Source: Saccharothrix sp. NRRL B-16314 | Lineage (GTDB): Bacteria; Actinomycetota; Actinomycetes; Mycobacteriales; Pseudonocardiaceae | DNA length: 64,000 nt | Direction: 5' to 3' | NCBI RefSeq assembly: GCF_000716595.1 | Contig: NZ_JNXC01000022.1 | Location: 62,001 to 126,000 of the forward strand | Part shown: positions 11,887-20,400 of the stretch, in pieces | Position numbering within the stretch: position 1 is the stretch's first letter | Layout: the number at the start of each line of letters is the position of its first letter | The notes under the pieces: generated by a model | The model's input: the letters and a program-made list of their open reading frames with translations, nothing else | What the model was told of the DNA's origin: nothing | Database searches by the model: none | Position numbers and translations under genes: made by a program

Positions 11887-12530
11887 CGGCCCTGGTGCGG
11901 TACCTGCTGGTGGACGTGCTGCGCACCCAGCGCTGGCTGCCGCCGTTGCTGGTGCACTTCGCCGTGCTGGGGATGCTCTACGCCTCCGACGCCGGTCCGC
12001 CGCTGCCCGCGTACGCCGGGACGTGCGTGCTCGTCTACCCGGTGTCGGTGTGGCTGACGGTGGTGATCGGCACCGCCGAGGACCCGGTCCGCCGGACCGT
12101 CACCGTGGTGACGGCTGGGGGCTGGGCCCGTGCGCAGGCCGCCGTGACCGCGCTGTCCGTCCTGGCGGCCCTGGGGCTGGCCCTGATCGCCGCCCTGGCG
12201 CCCGTCGTGACGCAACCGCGCCCGTACCCGCCCGGCACGGTGGCGCAGGGCTTCGCGGCGCTGGCGGTGTGCGCGCTGGTCGGCGTCGGCGTCGGCGTGC
12301 TGTGCAGCCGTCCGGTGATCACGCAGACCGGCTGGTCCGTCCTCGCGGCGACCGCGTTGGTGGCGCTGGTGTTCCTGTTCGGCCGCACCCCGCCGGTCGG
12401 CAACGTGCTGTGGTCGCTGTCCCACGACGACGGCGTCACGTCCGCGTTGACGCTCTCCGGCGTGCTCGCGGTCCTCTTCGTGGCCGGCGCGACCTGGCTC
12501 GGCACAGCGGTCGGCCCCCGCCGCGGGTGA
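11883..12530 (+). CDS. ABC transporter membrane subunit (probable)
   Basis: A 215-residue integral membrane protein with about six hydrophobic segments and no recognised signature. The assignment as permease rests on its 4-base overlap with the upstream ABC ATPase and its six-helix size, as in ABC-2-type half transporters. The last codons form one arm of the terminator hairpin at 12508-12552. Confidence 0.7.
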   Translation: MTALVRYLLVDVLRTQRWLPPLLVHFAVLGMLYASDAGPPLPAYAGTCVLVYPVSVWLTVVIGTAEDPVRRTVTVVTAGGWARAQAAVTALSVLAALGLALIAALAPVVTQPRPYPPGTVAQGFAALAVCALVGVGVGVLCSRPVITQTGWSVLAATALVALVFLFGRTPPVGNVLWSLSHDDGVTSALTLSGVLAVLFVAGATWLGTAVGPRRG

Positions 12531-12552
12531 CGCTCGCGACGGGGGCCGACCG
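12508..12552. terminator. Bidirectional hairpin terminator
   Basis: A perfect 13-bp stem: CGGTCGGCCCCCG (12508-12520) with CGGGGGCCGACCG (12540-12552). The left arm is inside the 3' end of the ABC membrane gene and the right arm precedes the convergent gene's stop. Confidence 0.7.
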
Positions 12553-12564
12553 GTAGAGCCCGGG

Positions 12565-14061
12565 TTACTTGACGGCCTTGAGCAGCTCGTCGATGTCCTT
12601 CGGCTCCAGACCGCGCATCAGCGTCAGGAACAGCTCGCTGTAGGTCCGGAACGGGCTGACGTACCACTTGCCGTCCACCTCGGTGGCGACCACGCCGATG
12701 CCGTCCTTCAGCACCTGCGCGCCGATGCGGGCGATCACGTCGACCGCGGCCGGCGGGATGTCGCCGCCGCCCTGCTGCTCGACCATCTGCGTGATCTCGT
12801 CCGCGCAGAGCTTCTGCGACTTGCCCTGGACGGTGGCGCTGTAGCAGTCGCCGTCCCGGCTGATCGACACCTTCTCGCCCTCGGCCTCGATCACCAGCTT
12901 GCGGATCGTGAGCAGGGAGCCGCCGGAGACGTCCTCGGAGTCGGTCTCCAGCTCGATCAGCTTCGCGCCCGTGTCGGGCGTCTTGCCCATCTGGTCCAGC
13001 AGCACCGGGCCGAGGTCCTGGAGCACGCCCATCTCGTCCGGCGGCAGGAGCGCGATAACGCCCTCGATGTCACCGGCGAGCGCCTTCGTCACCATCTGCT
13101 TGGCGGCGTCGTTCGCCGAACCCGCGCCGGCCGGTGCGATGCCCTTGGCGGGCCACTTGAGGTCTTCGGACTCCAGCGCGGCGTGCGCGATGGTGTAGAA
13201 GAGGCTCGGGTACCACTCGTCGCCGACCTTGATGGTGGCGATGCCGATCGGCTTGCCCTTGCGGTCGGCCTTCTCCTTGGCGAAGTCCAGCGTCTCCGTC
13301 TCGGGGGTGGCCTTGTCGAGGTCCGCGCCGAGCGCGTCGACGAGCTTGTCCGTCAACGGGATCTGCTTGACGTCCGAGGTGATCGTGATCTTGCCCTCGA
13401 TCACCTTGTTGATCGTCAGGTGGTCGTTGACCTTCTCCGCGGCGGCGTCGTCGAACTTGATGCCCTCGCTCTTGATCTGGACACCGGTGAGCTTGTTCGG
13501 GTCGGCGTCCGGCTTCAGGATCTCCAGCCGCTTGGCCTCGCTGACGGTGGCCTCGGTGTAGTCCTTGCTCAGCTTGGCCTCGGCGGGCGCCAGGCCGTTC
13601 ATGATGCCGAGGACGTCACCGCTGCCCAGCGCGCTGAGCAGGTTGTTCGCCGCCGTGGACGGGCTCTCCGAGCCGGCCGCGACGTCGTCGGAGCTGCGCA
13701 GCGCCCACACCGTGGCGACCGTGCCCGCGGCCAGCGCGAGAACGGCGACGATCGAGGTGATGATCAGTCCGGTGCGCTTCTTCTTCGGCGGCTCGCCACC
13801 GGAGAAGCCGTACGGCTGCTGGCCGAAGTCCTGCTGGTAGCCGGGCTGCTGGGGCTGCGCGAAGCCCTGCGGACCGGTCTGCGGGTAACCCTGCTGAGGC
13901 TGCGGACCGGTCTGCGGGTAGCCACCCTGCTGCGGGTAACCCCCCTGCTGCGGGCCCTGCTGGGGGTAGCCGCCCTGCTGCGGGTAGCCCCCCTGCTGCG
14001 GCTGGCCGTACGGGTTGTTCTGCGGTGGCCATTCGCCTCCGCCGCCACCTGGGTAGCTCAC
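12565..14061 (-). CDS. Pro/Gln-rich, membrane-anchored extracellular protein
   Basis: A 498-residue protein in three parts. Residues ~1-95 are a low-complexity Gly/Pro/Gln/Tyr tail with repeated QQGGYPQ units. A KKKRTG basic stop then precedes one membrane helix (~102-122). The long C-terminal part contains two similar alpha/beta segments (each with a DEWYPSLFY- or [13 protein letters not shown] strand), resembling lipoprotein-like domains of actinobacterial surface proteins. The predicted topology puts the Gln-rich tail in the cytoplasm and the domains outside. The start overlaps the upstream gene's stop (GTGA) and has a strong AGGAGGA site. No enzyme motif is visible; function unknown. Confidence 0.75.
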   Translation of the reverse strand: MSYPGGGGGEWPPQNNPYGQPQQGGYPQQGGYPQQGPQQGGYPQQGGYPQTGPQPQQGYPQTGPQGFAQPQQPGYQQDFGQQPYGFSGGEPPKKKRTGLIITSIVAVLALAAGTVATVWALRSSDDVAAGSESPSTAANNLLSALGSGDVLGIMNGLAPAEAKLSKDYTEATVSEAKRLEILKPDADPNKLTGVQIKSEGIKFDDAAAEKVNDHLTINKVIEGKITITSDVKQIPLTDKLVDALGADLDKATPETETLDFAKEKADRKGKPIGIATIKVGDEWYPSLFYTIAHAALESEDLKWPAKGIAPAGAGSANDAAKQMVTKALAGDIEGVIALLPPDEMGVLQDLGPVLLDQMGKTPDTGAKLIELETDSEDVSGGSLLTIRKLVIEAEGEKVSISRDGDCYSATVQGKSQKLCADEITQMVEQQGGGDIPPAAVDVIARIGAQVLKDGIGVVATEVDGKWYVSPFRTYSELFLTLMRGLEPKDIDELLKAVK

Positions 14062-14537
14062 GGTGCTCCTCCTGGAGTGCTGATCGCTGTGCGGGATTTC
14101 GCGGTGAGCACGGTGATCGCCCCGGCGACCCCCAGCACAGCACCACCGAGGGTTGTCACCGGTCCGGTCGTGGTGATCCCGACCAGTGCCGCCTCGTTGC
14201 CCCCTTGGACGGCGGCAAGTGCCGCCACCGTTCCCGCAATCGTGCCAAAGAGGAGAACCAGCCATGCGGCGAACCGGCGAAGTCGCACCACCCAGAGCAC
14301 CACGCAGCACACCGCCAACGGGGTGAGCCCGACCCAGATCCCGCGGACCACCTCGCCCGACACGCCGTCCAACCCGGCGAAACCACGCAGAGCGAGTACC
14401 TCGTAACTGGTCCTCGTGACGGTGCCCGAACGCAGCCAGGGCAGGAACGTGCCCACCACCGCTGTGACCAAACCGATAACTCCGAGCACGGCTCCGGCCC
14501 GTCCCCTGGCGGTCGGCTCCGCCGAAGGTCGTCTCAT
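14058..14537 (-). CDS. Small four-helix membrane protein
   Basis: A 159-residue protein with four predicted membrane helices: ~20-40, ~70-90, ~95-115 and ~130-150. It has no recognised family. ATG at 14537 is chosen for the GGAG seven bases upstream. Its stop overlaps the start of the Pro/Gln-rich membrane protein by four bases, so the two are co-translated and may act together at the membrane. Confidence 0.65.
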   Translation of the reverse strand: MRRPSAEPTARGRAGAVLGVIGLVTAVVGTFLPWLRSGTVTRTSYEVLALRGFAGLDGVSGEVVRGIWVGLTPLAVCCVVLWVVRLRRFAAWLVLLFGTIAGTVAALAAVQGGNEAALVGITTTGPVTTLGGAVLGVAGAITVLTAKSRTAISTPGGAP

Positions 14538-14602
14538 GGTCGGCTCCACTGACGTGTCCTGCGCACCCGGACATGCTCGCAGGCGTGTGGGACGGTGGTC
14601 GC

Positions 14603-15340
14603 ATGAGTGCGCGGGACGTGATGGCCGTCGCACGGCGGATCACCGTGCTCACCGGCGCGGGGGTGTCCGTCGAGTCGGGGGTGGTGCGGTTCGCGTTCGA
14701 CGCGTCGTCGTTCGCGTCGTCGGCGGCGGTGCGGCGGGCGGCGTGGGAGTCCTGGCTGGACGATCCGATGTGGACGGCCGCGCCGAACGCCGCGCACCGC
14801 GCGTTGGCGGGGTTGGAGCGGGCCGGGCGGGTGCGGTCGTTGGTGACGCAGAACGTGGACGGGCTGCACCAGCGGGCCGGGTCTTCGTCGGTGGTCGAAC
14901 TGCACGGGTCGATGTCGCGCGTCGTGTGCTCGTCGTGTGGTGACACCGGTGCGATGAGCGAGGCGTTGGACCGCGTGCGCGGAGGTGACGCGGTACCGCT
15001 GTGCGTGGTGTGCGGCGGGGTTCTCCGGCCGGCCACGGTGGCGTTCGGCGAGCCGTTGAGCCCCGATGTGCTGCGTGCGGCGCGGACGGCGGCGCTGGAC
15101 TGCGACGTGATGGTGGTCGCCGGGACGTCGCTCATGGTCGAGCCCGCCGCGGGGCTGGTGCCGCTGGCGGCGCGGGCGGGCGCGGCGGTGATCATCTGCG
15201 CGCTGGAACCGACGCCGTACGACGGACTCGCGGCTGCCGTCGTGCGTGAGCCGGCCGCGTCGGCGTTGCCGGAGCTGGCGGCGGTGCCCGTGGTGGCGAC
15301 CGGGCCGATCCGCACGTGGGGCGACCCGAGCAGCTGGTGA
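14603..15340 (+). CDS. Sir2-family NAD-dependent protein deacylase, atypical
   Basis: A 245-residue sirtuin. Recognisable motifs are GAGVSVESG (NAD loop), [12 protein letters not shown], the catalytic His in VELHGS, a Cys4 zinc site (CSSC and CVVCGG), and [12 protein letters not shown] for NAD binding. The segment after GAGVSVESG is unusual: canonical enzymes read xPTFRG and a following GLW, whereas here the chain continues [11 protein letters not shown]. Family role: remove acyl groups from lysines using NAD, releasing O-acetyl-ADP-ribose. The start is the ATG at 14603. It is divergent from the small membrane-protein gene. Confidence 0.85.
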   Translation: MSARDVMAVARRITVLTGAGVSVESGVVRFAFDASSFASSAAVRRAAWESWLDDPMWTAAPNAAHRALAGLERAGRVRSLVTQNVDGLHQRAGSSSVVELHGSMSRVVCSSCGDTGAMSEALDRVRGGDAVPLCVVCGGVLRPATVAFGEPLSPDVLRAARTAALDCDVMVVAGTSLMVEPAAGLVPLAARAGAAVIICALEPTPYDGLAAAVVREPAASALPELAAVPVVATGPIRTWGDPSSW

Positions 15341-15402
15341 CCACCCGTTCGGTGGGTACGACCAGCCTTCCGTGATCAGCCGCCGGTGGCAGCATCGACG
15401 GC

Positions 15403-15966
15403 GTGGGAGACCAGCAGTCACCGATCAACCTCCGCGACGCCGTGGTCGTGCCGCGCTTGGAGGACGAGCTGGCCGTCAGGTGGCGCGCCGACCAGTTCAG
15501 CGCCGCCGAGGAGGGCCACGGCTGGCGCTTCCGGCCGAAGGGCGACCACGCGGTGCGCCTGTCCGGGCGCGAGTTCCGGCTCGACAACATCCACTTCCAC
15601 CGCCCGAGCGAGCACTGGGTCGACGGCCGGGCGCGGGGCGCGGAGATGCACGCCGTCCACCTGAGGGCCGAGGACGTCCTGCAAGCGTGCGTGGTGGCGG
15701 TGTTCGTCGGCCTCGGTGAGCCGGGCGCGTCGGACGCGAAGCCGCCGAGTGGCATCGACCTGCCCGCGCTGTTCCCGGGCGGCGGCTTCCACCGCTACGA
15801 GGGTTCGCTGACCACCGGCGAGTTCGACGAGGTGGTGAGCTGGGTGGTGATGACGGAGCCGGTCCAGGTGGACGACCCGGCCCTGCGCGCCTTCGTCCGG
15901 GCGCACGCCGACCGCGCCCGGCCCGTGCAGCCCCTCAACCGCAGGTTCGTGCTGACGAGCCGCTGA
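15403..15966 (+). CDS. Alpha-class carbonic anhydrase, N-terminally short
   Basis: A 187-residue alpha-type carbonic anhydrase (CO2 + H2O to bicarbonate). Zinc ligands are visible as the two His of NIHFHRPSEH and the His in EMHAVH. QSPINL near the start and QPLNRRFV near the end are family signatures. Typical proteins are about 220-250 residues and begin with a signal peptide plus a HWxY/WG segment before QSPI. Here the chain starts only four residues before QSPI and there is no signal peptide, so it would be cytoplasmic. The gene may be 5'-truncated or represent a compact subgroup. Confidence 0.82.
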   Translation: MGDQQSPINLRDAVVVPRLEDELAVRWRADQFSAAEEGHGWRFRPKGDHAVRLSGREFRLDNIHFHRPSEHWVDGRARGAEMHAVHLRAEDVLQACVVAVFVGLGEPGASDAKPPSGIDLPALFPGGGFHRYEGSLTTGEFDEVVSWVVMTEPVQVDDPALRAFVRAHADRARPVQPLNRRFVLTSR

Positions 15967-16105
15967 GCCCCGCTGCCCCTGGCCGACGCGGTCCACTCCG
16001 GACATCGGGGAGTCCGCTCGCGAGGCCTGCGTCCCGGCAAGGCCCCGACCGACCGCGAAGTCCGGCGGTAGCGATCGACGGTGGTGGTCAATAAGGTCAT
16101 CGGGC

Positions 16106-17638
16106 ATGCGCGTACCCCTGACTGTCGCCGATTTCCTCCACCGCGCGGAGCAGGTCTTCGCCGACACGACGGCCACCGTCGACGAGCCCGACCAGCCCGC
16201 CGCGCCCGTGCCCACGACCACGTACGGCGGGTTCGCCACCCGCGTCCGCGCCTGGCAGGCCGGGTTCGACGCGCTCGGCGTCGGCGAGGGCGAACGGGTC
16301 GCCGTGGTCAGCCACAACTCGGCCCGGCTGCTCGAACTGCTGCACGCCGTGCCCGCCTCCGGGCGCATCGCGGTGCCGGTCAACTTCCGGCTGCGCGCCG
16401 ACGAGGTGTCCTACATCGTCGAGCACAGCGGCGCGTCCGTCCTCCTGGTCGACCCCGAACTGGACTTCGACGGGATCACCGCCCGCCACCGCTTCGTCCT
16501 CGGGGAGGAGACCGAGTCGGAGCTGATGCGGTTCGACGCCGAACCCCGCCCGTGGCGCGAACCGGACGAGGACGCGACCGCGACCGTCAACTACACGTCC
16601 GGCACCACCGCCCGGCCCAAGGGCGTCCAGATGACGCACCGCAACATCTGGATCAACGCGGTCACGTTCGCCATGCACGCCCGCGCCTGGGAGCGGGACG
16701 TCTACATGCACGTCCTGCCGATGTTCCACTGCAACGGCTGGGGCATGCCGTTCGGCCTCGCGGGCCTCGGCGTGCCGCAGGTCGTGCTGCGCAAGGTCGA
16801 CGGCGCCGAGATCCTGAGGCGCGTGCGCGACCACGGCGTCACGCTGATGTGCGGCGCGCCCGCGGTCTGGAACGCCGTCCTCGACGCGGCCCAGGAGTGG
16901 GACGGCGAGATCCCCGGCCGCGACGCGGTGCGGATCATCTGCGCGGGGGCGCCGCCGCCGAGCCGCACGATCGCCCGCGTCGGCGAGGAGCTGGGCTGGG
17001 AGTTCCTCCAGCTCTACGGCCTGACCGAGACGTCACCGCTGCTCACGTTCAACCGGTCCCGACCGGCTGACGACGCGCTGTCGGCGCAGGAGCGGGCGCG
17101 GAAGCTGTCGCGGGCCGGCGCGCCGGGGCTGGGCGTGCGGCTCAAGGTGTCCGAGGGCGGCGAGGTGCTGGCCCGCGGGAACGTCGTGATGGCCGGTTAC
17201 TGGGAGAACCCGGAGGCCACCGCCGAGGCGCTGGAGGGCGGCTGGTTCCACACCGGCGACGGCGGCACGCTCGACGACGAGGGCCACCTGACGATCTCCG
17301 ACCGGAAGAAGGACGTGATCATCACCGGCGGCGAGAACGTGTCGTCGATCGAGGTGGAGGACGCCCTGTTCAGCCACCCGGCGGTGGCCGAGGCGGCGGT
17401 GATCGGGGTGCCGCACGACAAGTGGGGCGAAACGATCAAGGCGCTGATCGTGCCGGCCGAGGGAGCCGAGGTGACCGAGGCGGAGCTGATCGCGCACTGC
17501 AAGGCGCGGCTCGCCGGGTACAAGGCGCCGACGTCGGTGGAGTTCCGCGACGCCATCCCGCGCACCGCCACCGGCAAGGTGCAGAAGTTCAAGCTGCGCG
17601 CGCCGTACTGGTCCGATCTGGACCGCGAGGTCAACTGA
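16106..17638 (+). CDS. Fatty-acid/acyl CoA ligase (AMP-forming)
   Basis: A 510-residue ANL-superfamily enzyme that activates a carboxylic acid as acyl-AMP and then acyl-CoA. Motifs in order: YTSGTTARPKG (A3 phosphate loop), YGLTETSP (A5), GWFHTGDGG (A7), DRKKDVIITGGENVSS (A8 hinge) and the late PRTATGKVQK with the catalytic Lys (A10). The pattern is that of medium/long-chain fatty-acyl-CoA synthetases (FadD group); the exact acid cannot be told. It stands alone, with 139 bases of featureless sequence upstream and the NlpC/P60 gene downstream. Confidence 0.92.
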   Translation: MRVPLTVADFLHRAEQVFADTTATVDEPDQPAAPVPTTTYGGFATRVRAWQAGFDALGVGEGERVAVVSHNSARLLELLHAVPASGRIAVPVNFRLRADEVSYIVEHSGASVLLVDPELDFDGITARHRFVLGEETESELMRFDAEPRPWREPDEDATATVNYTSGTTARPKGVQMTHRNIWINAVTFAMHARAWERDVYMHVLPMFHCNGWGMPFGLAGLGVPQVVLRKVDGAEILRRVRDHGVTLMCGAPAVWNAVLDAAQEWDGEIPGRDAVRIICAGAPPPSRTIARVGEELGWEFLQLYGLTETSPLLTFNRSRPADDALSAQERARKLSRAGAPGLGVRLKVSEGGEVLARGNVVMAGYWENPEATAEALEGGWFHTGDGGTLDDEGHLTISDRKKDVIITGGENVSSIEVEDALFSHPAVAEAAVIGVPHDKWGETIKALIVPAEGAEVTEAELIAHCKARLAGYKAPTSVEFRDAIPRTATGKVQKFKLRAPYWSDLDREVN

Positions 17639-17806
17639 GAGTGGGCGACCGCCCGGCGCACGGTGGTTTACCGCGCCTCCTGTGACCCATGTGGTTGATG
17701 TTCAGCCCGGGACCATTGGAATCAGTGAGGTAGGAGTGGCAGAGTCGGTCCACGTGACGCCGTTCGGCGTAACGCGGATCGGCTGAGTGCGCGGGAGGCG
17801 GGAGTC

Positions 17807-19129
17807 GTGACGCGATGGATGGTCTCGGTCGTGGTCGCGCTGTTCACCGTGGTGTGCCTGGCGGGTACGGCCGTCGCCGTGCCGCCGCCGCCCCCGAACC
17901 CGGGTGACGCCGAGATCGCCGCCGGTCGGCAGCAGGCGGACGCCAAGGCCGCGCTGGTCGGCGAGCTGACCGGTCGGCTCACCGACGCCGAGGCGCGGTT
18001 GCGGCAGCTGACCGACGACGTCGCGTTCAAGATGGAGCTGGCGAACAAGGCGCGGGTCGACCTGGAGACCGCCCAGGCGGCGGCCGACCGGGCCCGCCGG
18101 GAAGCGGAAGCGGCGAAGGTCGAGGCCGACGCCGCGGGGCAGGCCGTCGAGCAGGCCCGCGTGCGGTTGGACGAGTTCGCCGGCGCCAGCTTCCGGCAGG
18201 GCAGCCTCGTCGGGTCCGTCTCGGCGTACATCGGCGCGTCCAGCCCGGAGGACCTGCTGGCCCGCGCGCAGCTGCTGGAGGCCGTGAGCGAGTCCAGCCT
18301 CGACGCGCTGGACGACGTGGAGCGCAGCCGGGGCGAGAAGGCGAACAAGGACGCCGCTGCCCGCGCCGCCCTCGACGTGGCCGGGCAGAAGGAGTCCGCC
18401 GCCGATCAGGCCAAGCGGGACGCCGACGCCGCACAGGCCACCGCGTCGGAGGCCCAGCAGGGCCAGGCCGCCGCCGCGCAGCGCATCCAGGACGACAAGG
18501 CCGTGGTGGAGGGCGAGCTCAACCAGGCGTTGGGCGCGGTCGAAGGGCTGGAGGGCCAGCGCGCCCAGTACAACCAGTGGCTGGACGACAAGCGGCGCGA
18601 GGAGGAGGCGGCGGCGTTGGCCGCTGCGGCTGCCGCTGCCGCGGCGGCTGCTGCTGCTCAGCCTGCGCCACCGCCGGCCGTTCGACCGCAACCCGTGGTG
18701 CCGCCGAGCAGTGGCGGCGTGGAGACCGTCGTCGCGCGTGCGATGAGCCAACTGGGCGTGCGGTACTCGTGGGGCGGCGGCAACTACGACGGCCCGACCG
18801 TCGGCATCCCCGACGGCGGCGTCGGCGATGCGCACGGGGACTACTACACCGTCGGTTTCGACTGCTCGGGGCTGATGATGTACGCGTTCGCGGGGGTGGG
18901 CGTCTACCTGCCGCACTACAGCGGCTACCAGTACAACGCCGGCCGCAAGGTGCCGCTCGCCCAGGCGCAGCGCGGCGACATGCTGTTCTGGGGTCCGGGC
19001 GGCGGCACCCACGTCGCCCTGTACCTGGGCGGCGGCATGATGGTCGAGGCGCCGTACTCCGGCTCGTCCGTCCGCGTCTCCCCGGTCCGGTACGGCGGGA
19101 TCATGCCGTACGCCACGCGCCTGCTGTAG
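17807..19129 (+). CDS. NlpC/P60 peptidoglycan endopeptidase, RipA-like
   Basis: A 440-residue secreted cell-wall hydrolase. The signal peptide spans residues 1-25 (ends AVAVP). A long Ala/Glu/Lys-rich coiled-coil region follows (~30-270), then an alanine run of about 14 residues, a Pro-rich linker, and the NlpC/P60 domain (~305-440). The catalytic Cys is in FDCSGLMMY, and the His is in the GGTHVALYLG segment. Family role: cleavage of D-Glu-mDAP bonds at cell separation, with the coiled coil auto-inhibiting the catalytic domain. The leader contains a small ACGCC-GTTC-GGCGT hairpin (17757-17770). I could not recognise a cyclic-di-AMP riboswitch there. Confidence 0.92.
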   Translation: MTRWMVSVVVALFTVVCLAGTAVAVPPPPPNPGDAEIAAGRQQADAKAALVGELTGRLTDAEARLRQLTDDVAFKMELANKARVDLETAQAAADRARREAEAAKVEADAAGQAVEQARVRLDEFAGASFRQGSLVGSVSAYIGASSPEDLLARAQLLEAVSESSLDALDDVERSRGEKANKDAAARAALDVAGQKESAADQAKRDADAAQATASEAQQGQAAAAQRIQDDKAVVEGELNQALGAVEGLEGQRAQYNQWLDDKRREEEAAALAAAAAAAAAAAAAQPAPPPAVRPQPVVPPSSGGVETVVARAMSQLGVRYSWGGGNYDGPTVGIPDGGVGDAHGDYYTVGFDCSGLMMYAFAGVGVYLPHYSGYQYNAGRKVPLAQAQRGDMLFWGPGGGTHVALYLGGGMMVEAPYSGSSVRVSPVRYGGIMPYATRLL

Positions 19130-19147
19130 CAACTGCCCCGCCTGCGG

Positions 19148-19963
19148 CTACTGCCCAGCCGTCGCCGTACCCACCCGCTCCAGGCGCAGCGCCCGCACCT
19201 CCTCGCGCAACGCCCTGATCTCGTCCAGCAGCCGGTCGTCCGGGGTGACCGCCCCCGCCTTCGCGCCGGACCCGGACCCGGACTCGGACTCGGACTCCAT
19301 GGCGCTGCACACCACCGCGATGAACAGGTTCAACATGGTGAACGTGCCGACGAGCAGGTAGACCAGGAAGAAGATCCAGGCCAACGGCTGCGTGGCCATC
19401 AGGTCCCGCATCACGTCCGACCAGCCGTCACCGGTGGTGATCTGGAACAGCGTCAGCACGGTCGAGCCGAGGTCGCCGAAGCGGGGGTCACCGCCGGCGC
19501 GGAACAGGTTGACGGCGACCACGCCGCCGACGTACAGCAGCAGCACGAGCAGACCGGACAGCGACAGCAGGCCGGGGATCGACCTCACCAGCGCGGTCAC
19601 CACGCGGCGCATGCTCGGCACCATCGCGACCAGCCGCAGCGCGCGCAGGACGCGCAAAGCCCGGATCACCGACAGCGGCCCTGCGGCGGGCAGCAGGGCG
19701 ATGCCGACGACGACGAGGTCGAAGCAGTTCCACGGGTCGCGGAAGAACCGGAGGCGGTGCGCGTAGAACCGCGCGGCCAGCTCGGCCACGAAGACCACCA
19801 TCGCGGCGTCGTCCAGCCCGGTCAGCAGGCCGCCGTACGACGAGACCAGGGCCGGTGACGTCTCGCAGCCGAGGGCGATCGCGTTGACCGCGATCACCCC
19901 GATGATCACCTGCTGGAAGCGCTTGCCGTCCACCACGTCGCGGACGCGGTCGCGCAAAGCCAT
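19148..19963 (-). CDS. Voltage-gated cation channel, single-domain bacterial type
   Basis: A 271-residue six-helix ion channel of the BacNav/BacCav type, forming a homotetramer. S4 carries regularly spaced arginines (residues ~101-120: RALRVLRALR then RR), the voltage sensor. The pore loop reads TTGDGWSD at 176-183, in the position of TLESWSM in NavAb. After S6 (NLFIAVV) comes a Ser/Glu linker and a C-terminal heptad coiled coil (~243-263), the usual tetramer assembly domain. ATG at 19963 has AGGAGGAG upstream. Filter acidity suggests calcium permeability (see findings). It is convergent with the NlpC/P60 gene. Confidence 0.88.
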   Translation of the reverse strand: MALRDRVRDVVDGKRFQQVIIGVIAVNAIALGCETSPALVSSYGGLLTGLDDAAMVVFVAELAARFYAHRLRFFRDPWNCFDLVVVGIALLPAAGPLSVIRALRVLRALRLVAMVPSMRRVVTALVRSIPGLLSLSGLLVLLLYVGGVVAVNLFRAGGDPRFGDLGSTVLTLFQITTGDGWSDVMRDLMATQPLAWIFFLVYLLVGTFTMLNLFIAVVCSAMESESESGSGSGAKAGAVTPDDRLLDEIRALREEVRALRLERVGTATAGQ

Positions 19964-20400
19964 GCCGAACTCCTCCTGCGCACAGGTCGGGGGATCTTGC
20001 TCGATCGAGCACCGCCCCATCGGCAAGCCGCGCGTACCGCTTGAGCCGATTCACCTGGACGAGCGGAAGAAGTCGAGGTCGGGCGCACACGGGCTCGGGC
20101 ATCCCCATTCTGCGGGACAAGGCGCGATCGGGTCGGTCCACTGTGGACTCAGGGTGGATATTCCCCTTATTCGGCGTGACCGCGAATTCATGTCCGGAAA
20201 TGCGGATATTTGGTAATTTCGGTCATGATCACCCCAATGCGCGGCGCGGATTCGGTAATGTCCTGGGATCTGAGGAAGTCTTGTCCAGGGGGGACCATGG
20301 CGGCCGGCTCATTGCTGCCCGATGACGGCGAAGTGACCATCGAGAGACGTGGCCCTGGTGTCGTCCACCAGGCCCCGCCGCGGTTCCCCAGCGCGTCGCG
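19964..20400. other. Divergent intergenic region
   Basis: 437 bases between the channel (minus) and the tandem GGDEF gene (plus). It is AT-richer than its surroundings around 20160-20270 and contains one TCCACTGTGGA palindrome (20137-20147). It presumably holds both promoters. I see no gene here. Confidence 0.4.

Noticed and set aside
14062..15315. Upstream extension of the Pro/Gln-rich protein's frame on the minus strand
   Set aside because: The extension is antisense to the sirtuin gene. The strong ribosome site and GTG at 14061 define the start.
17640..17806. A cyclic-di-AMP (ydaO) riboswitch before the NlpC/P60 gene
   Set aside because: Cell-wall hydrolase genes of actinobacteria often have one, but I could not find its conserved segments in these 167 bases, only a small hairpin.
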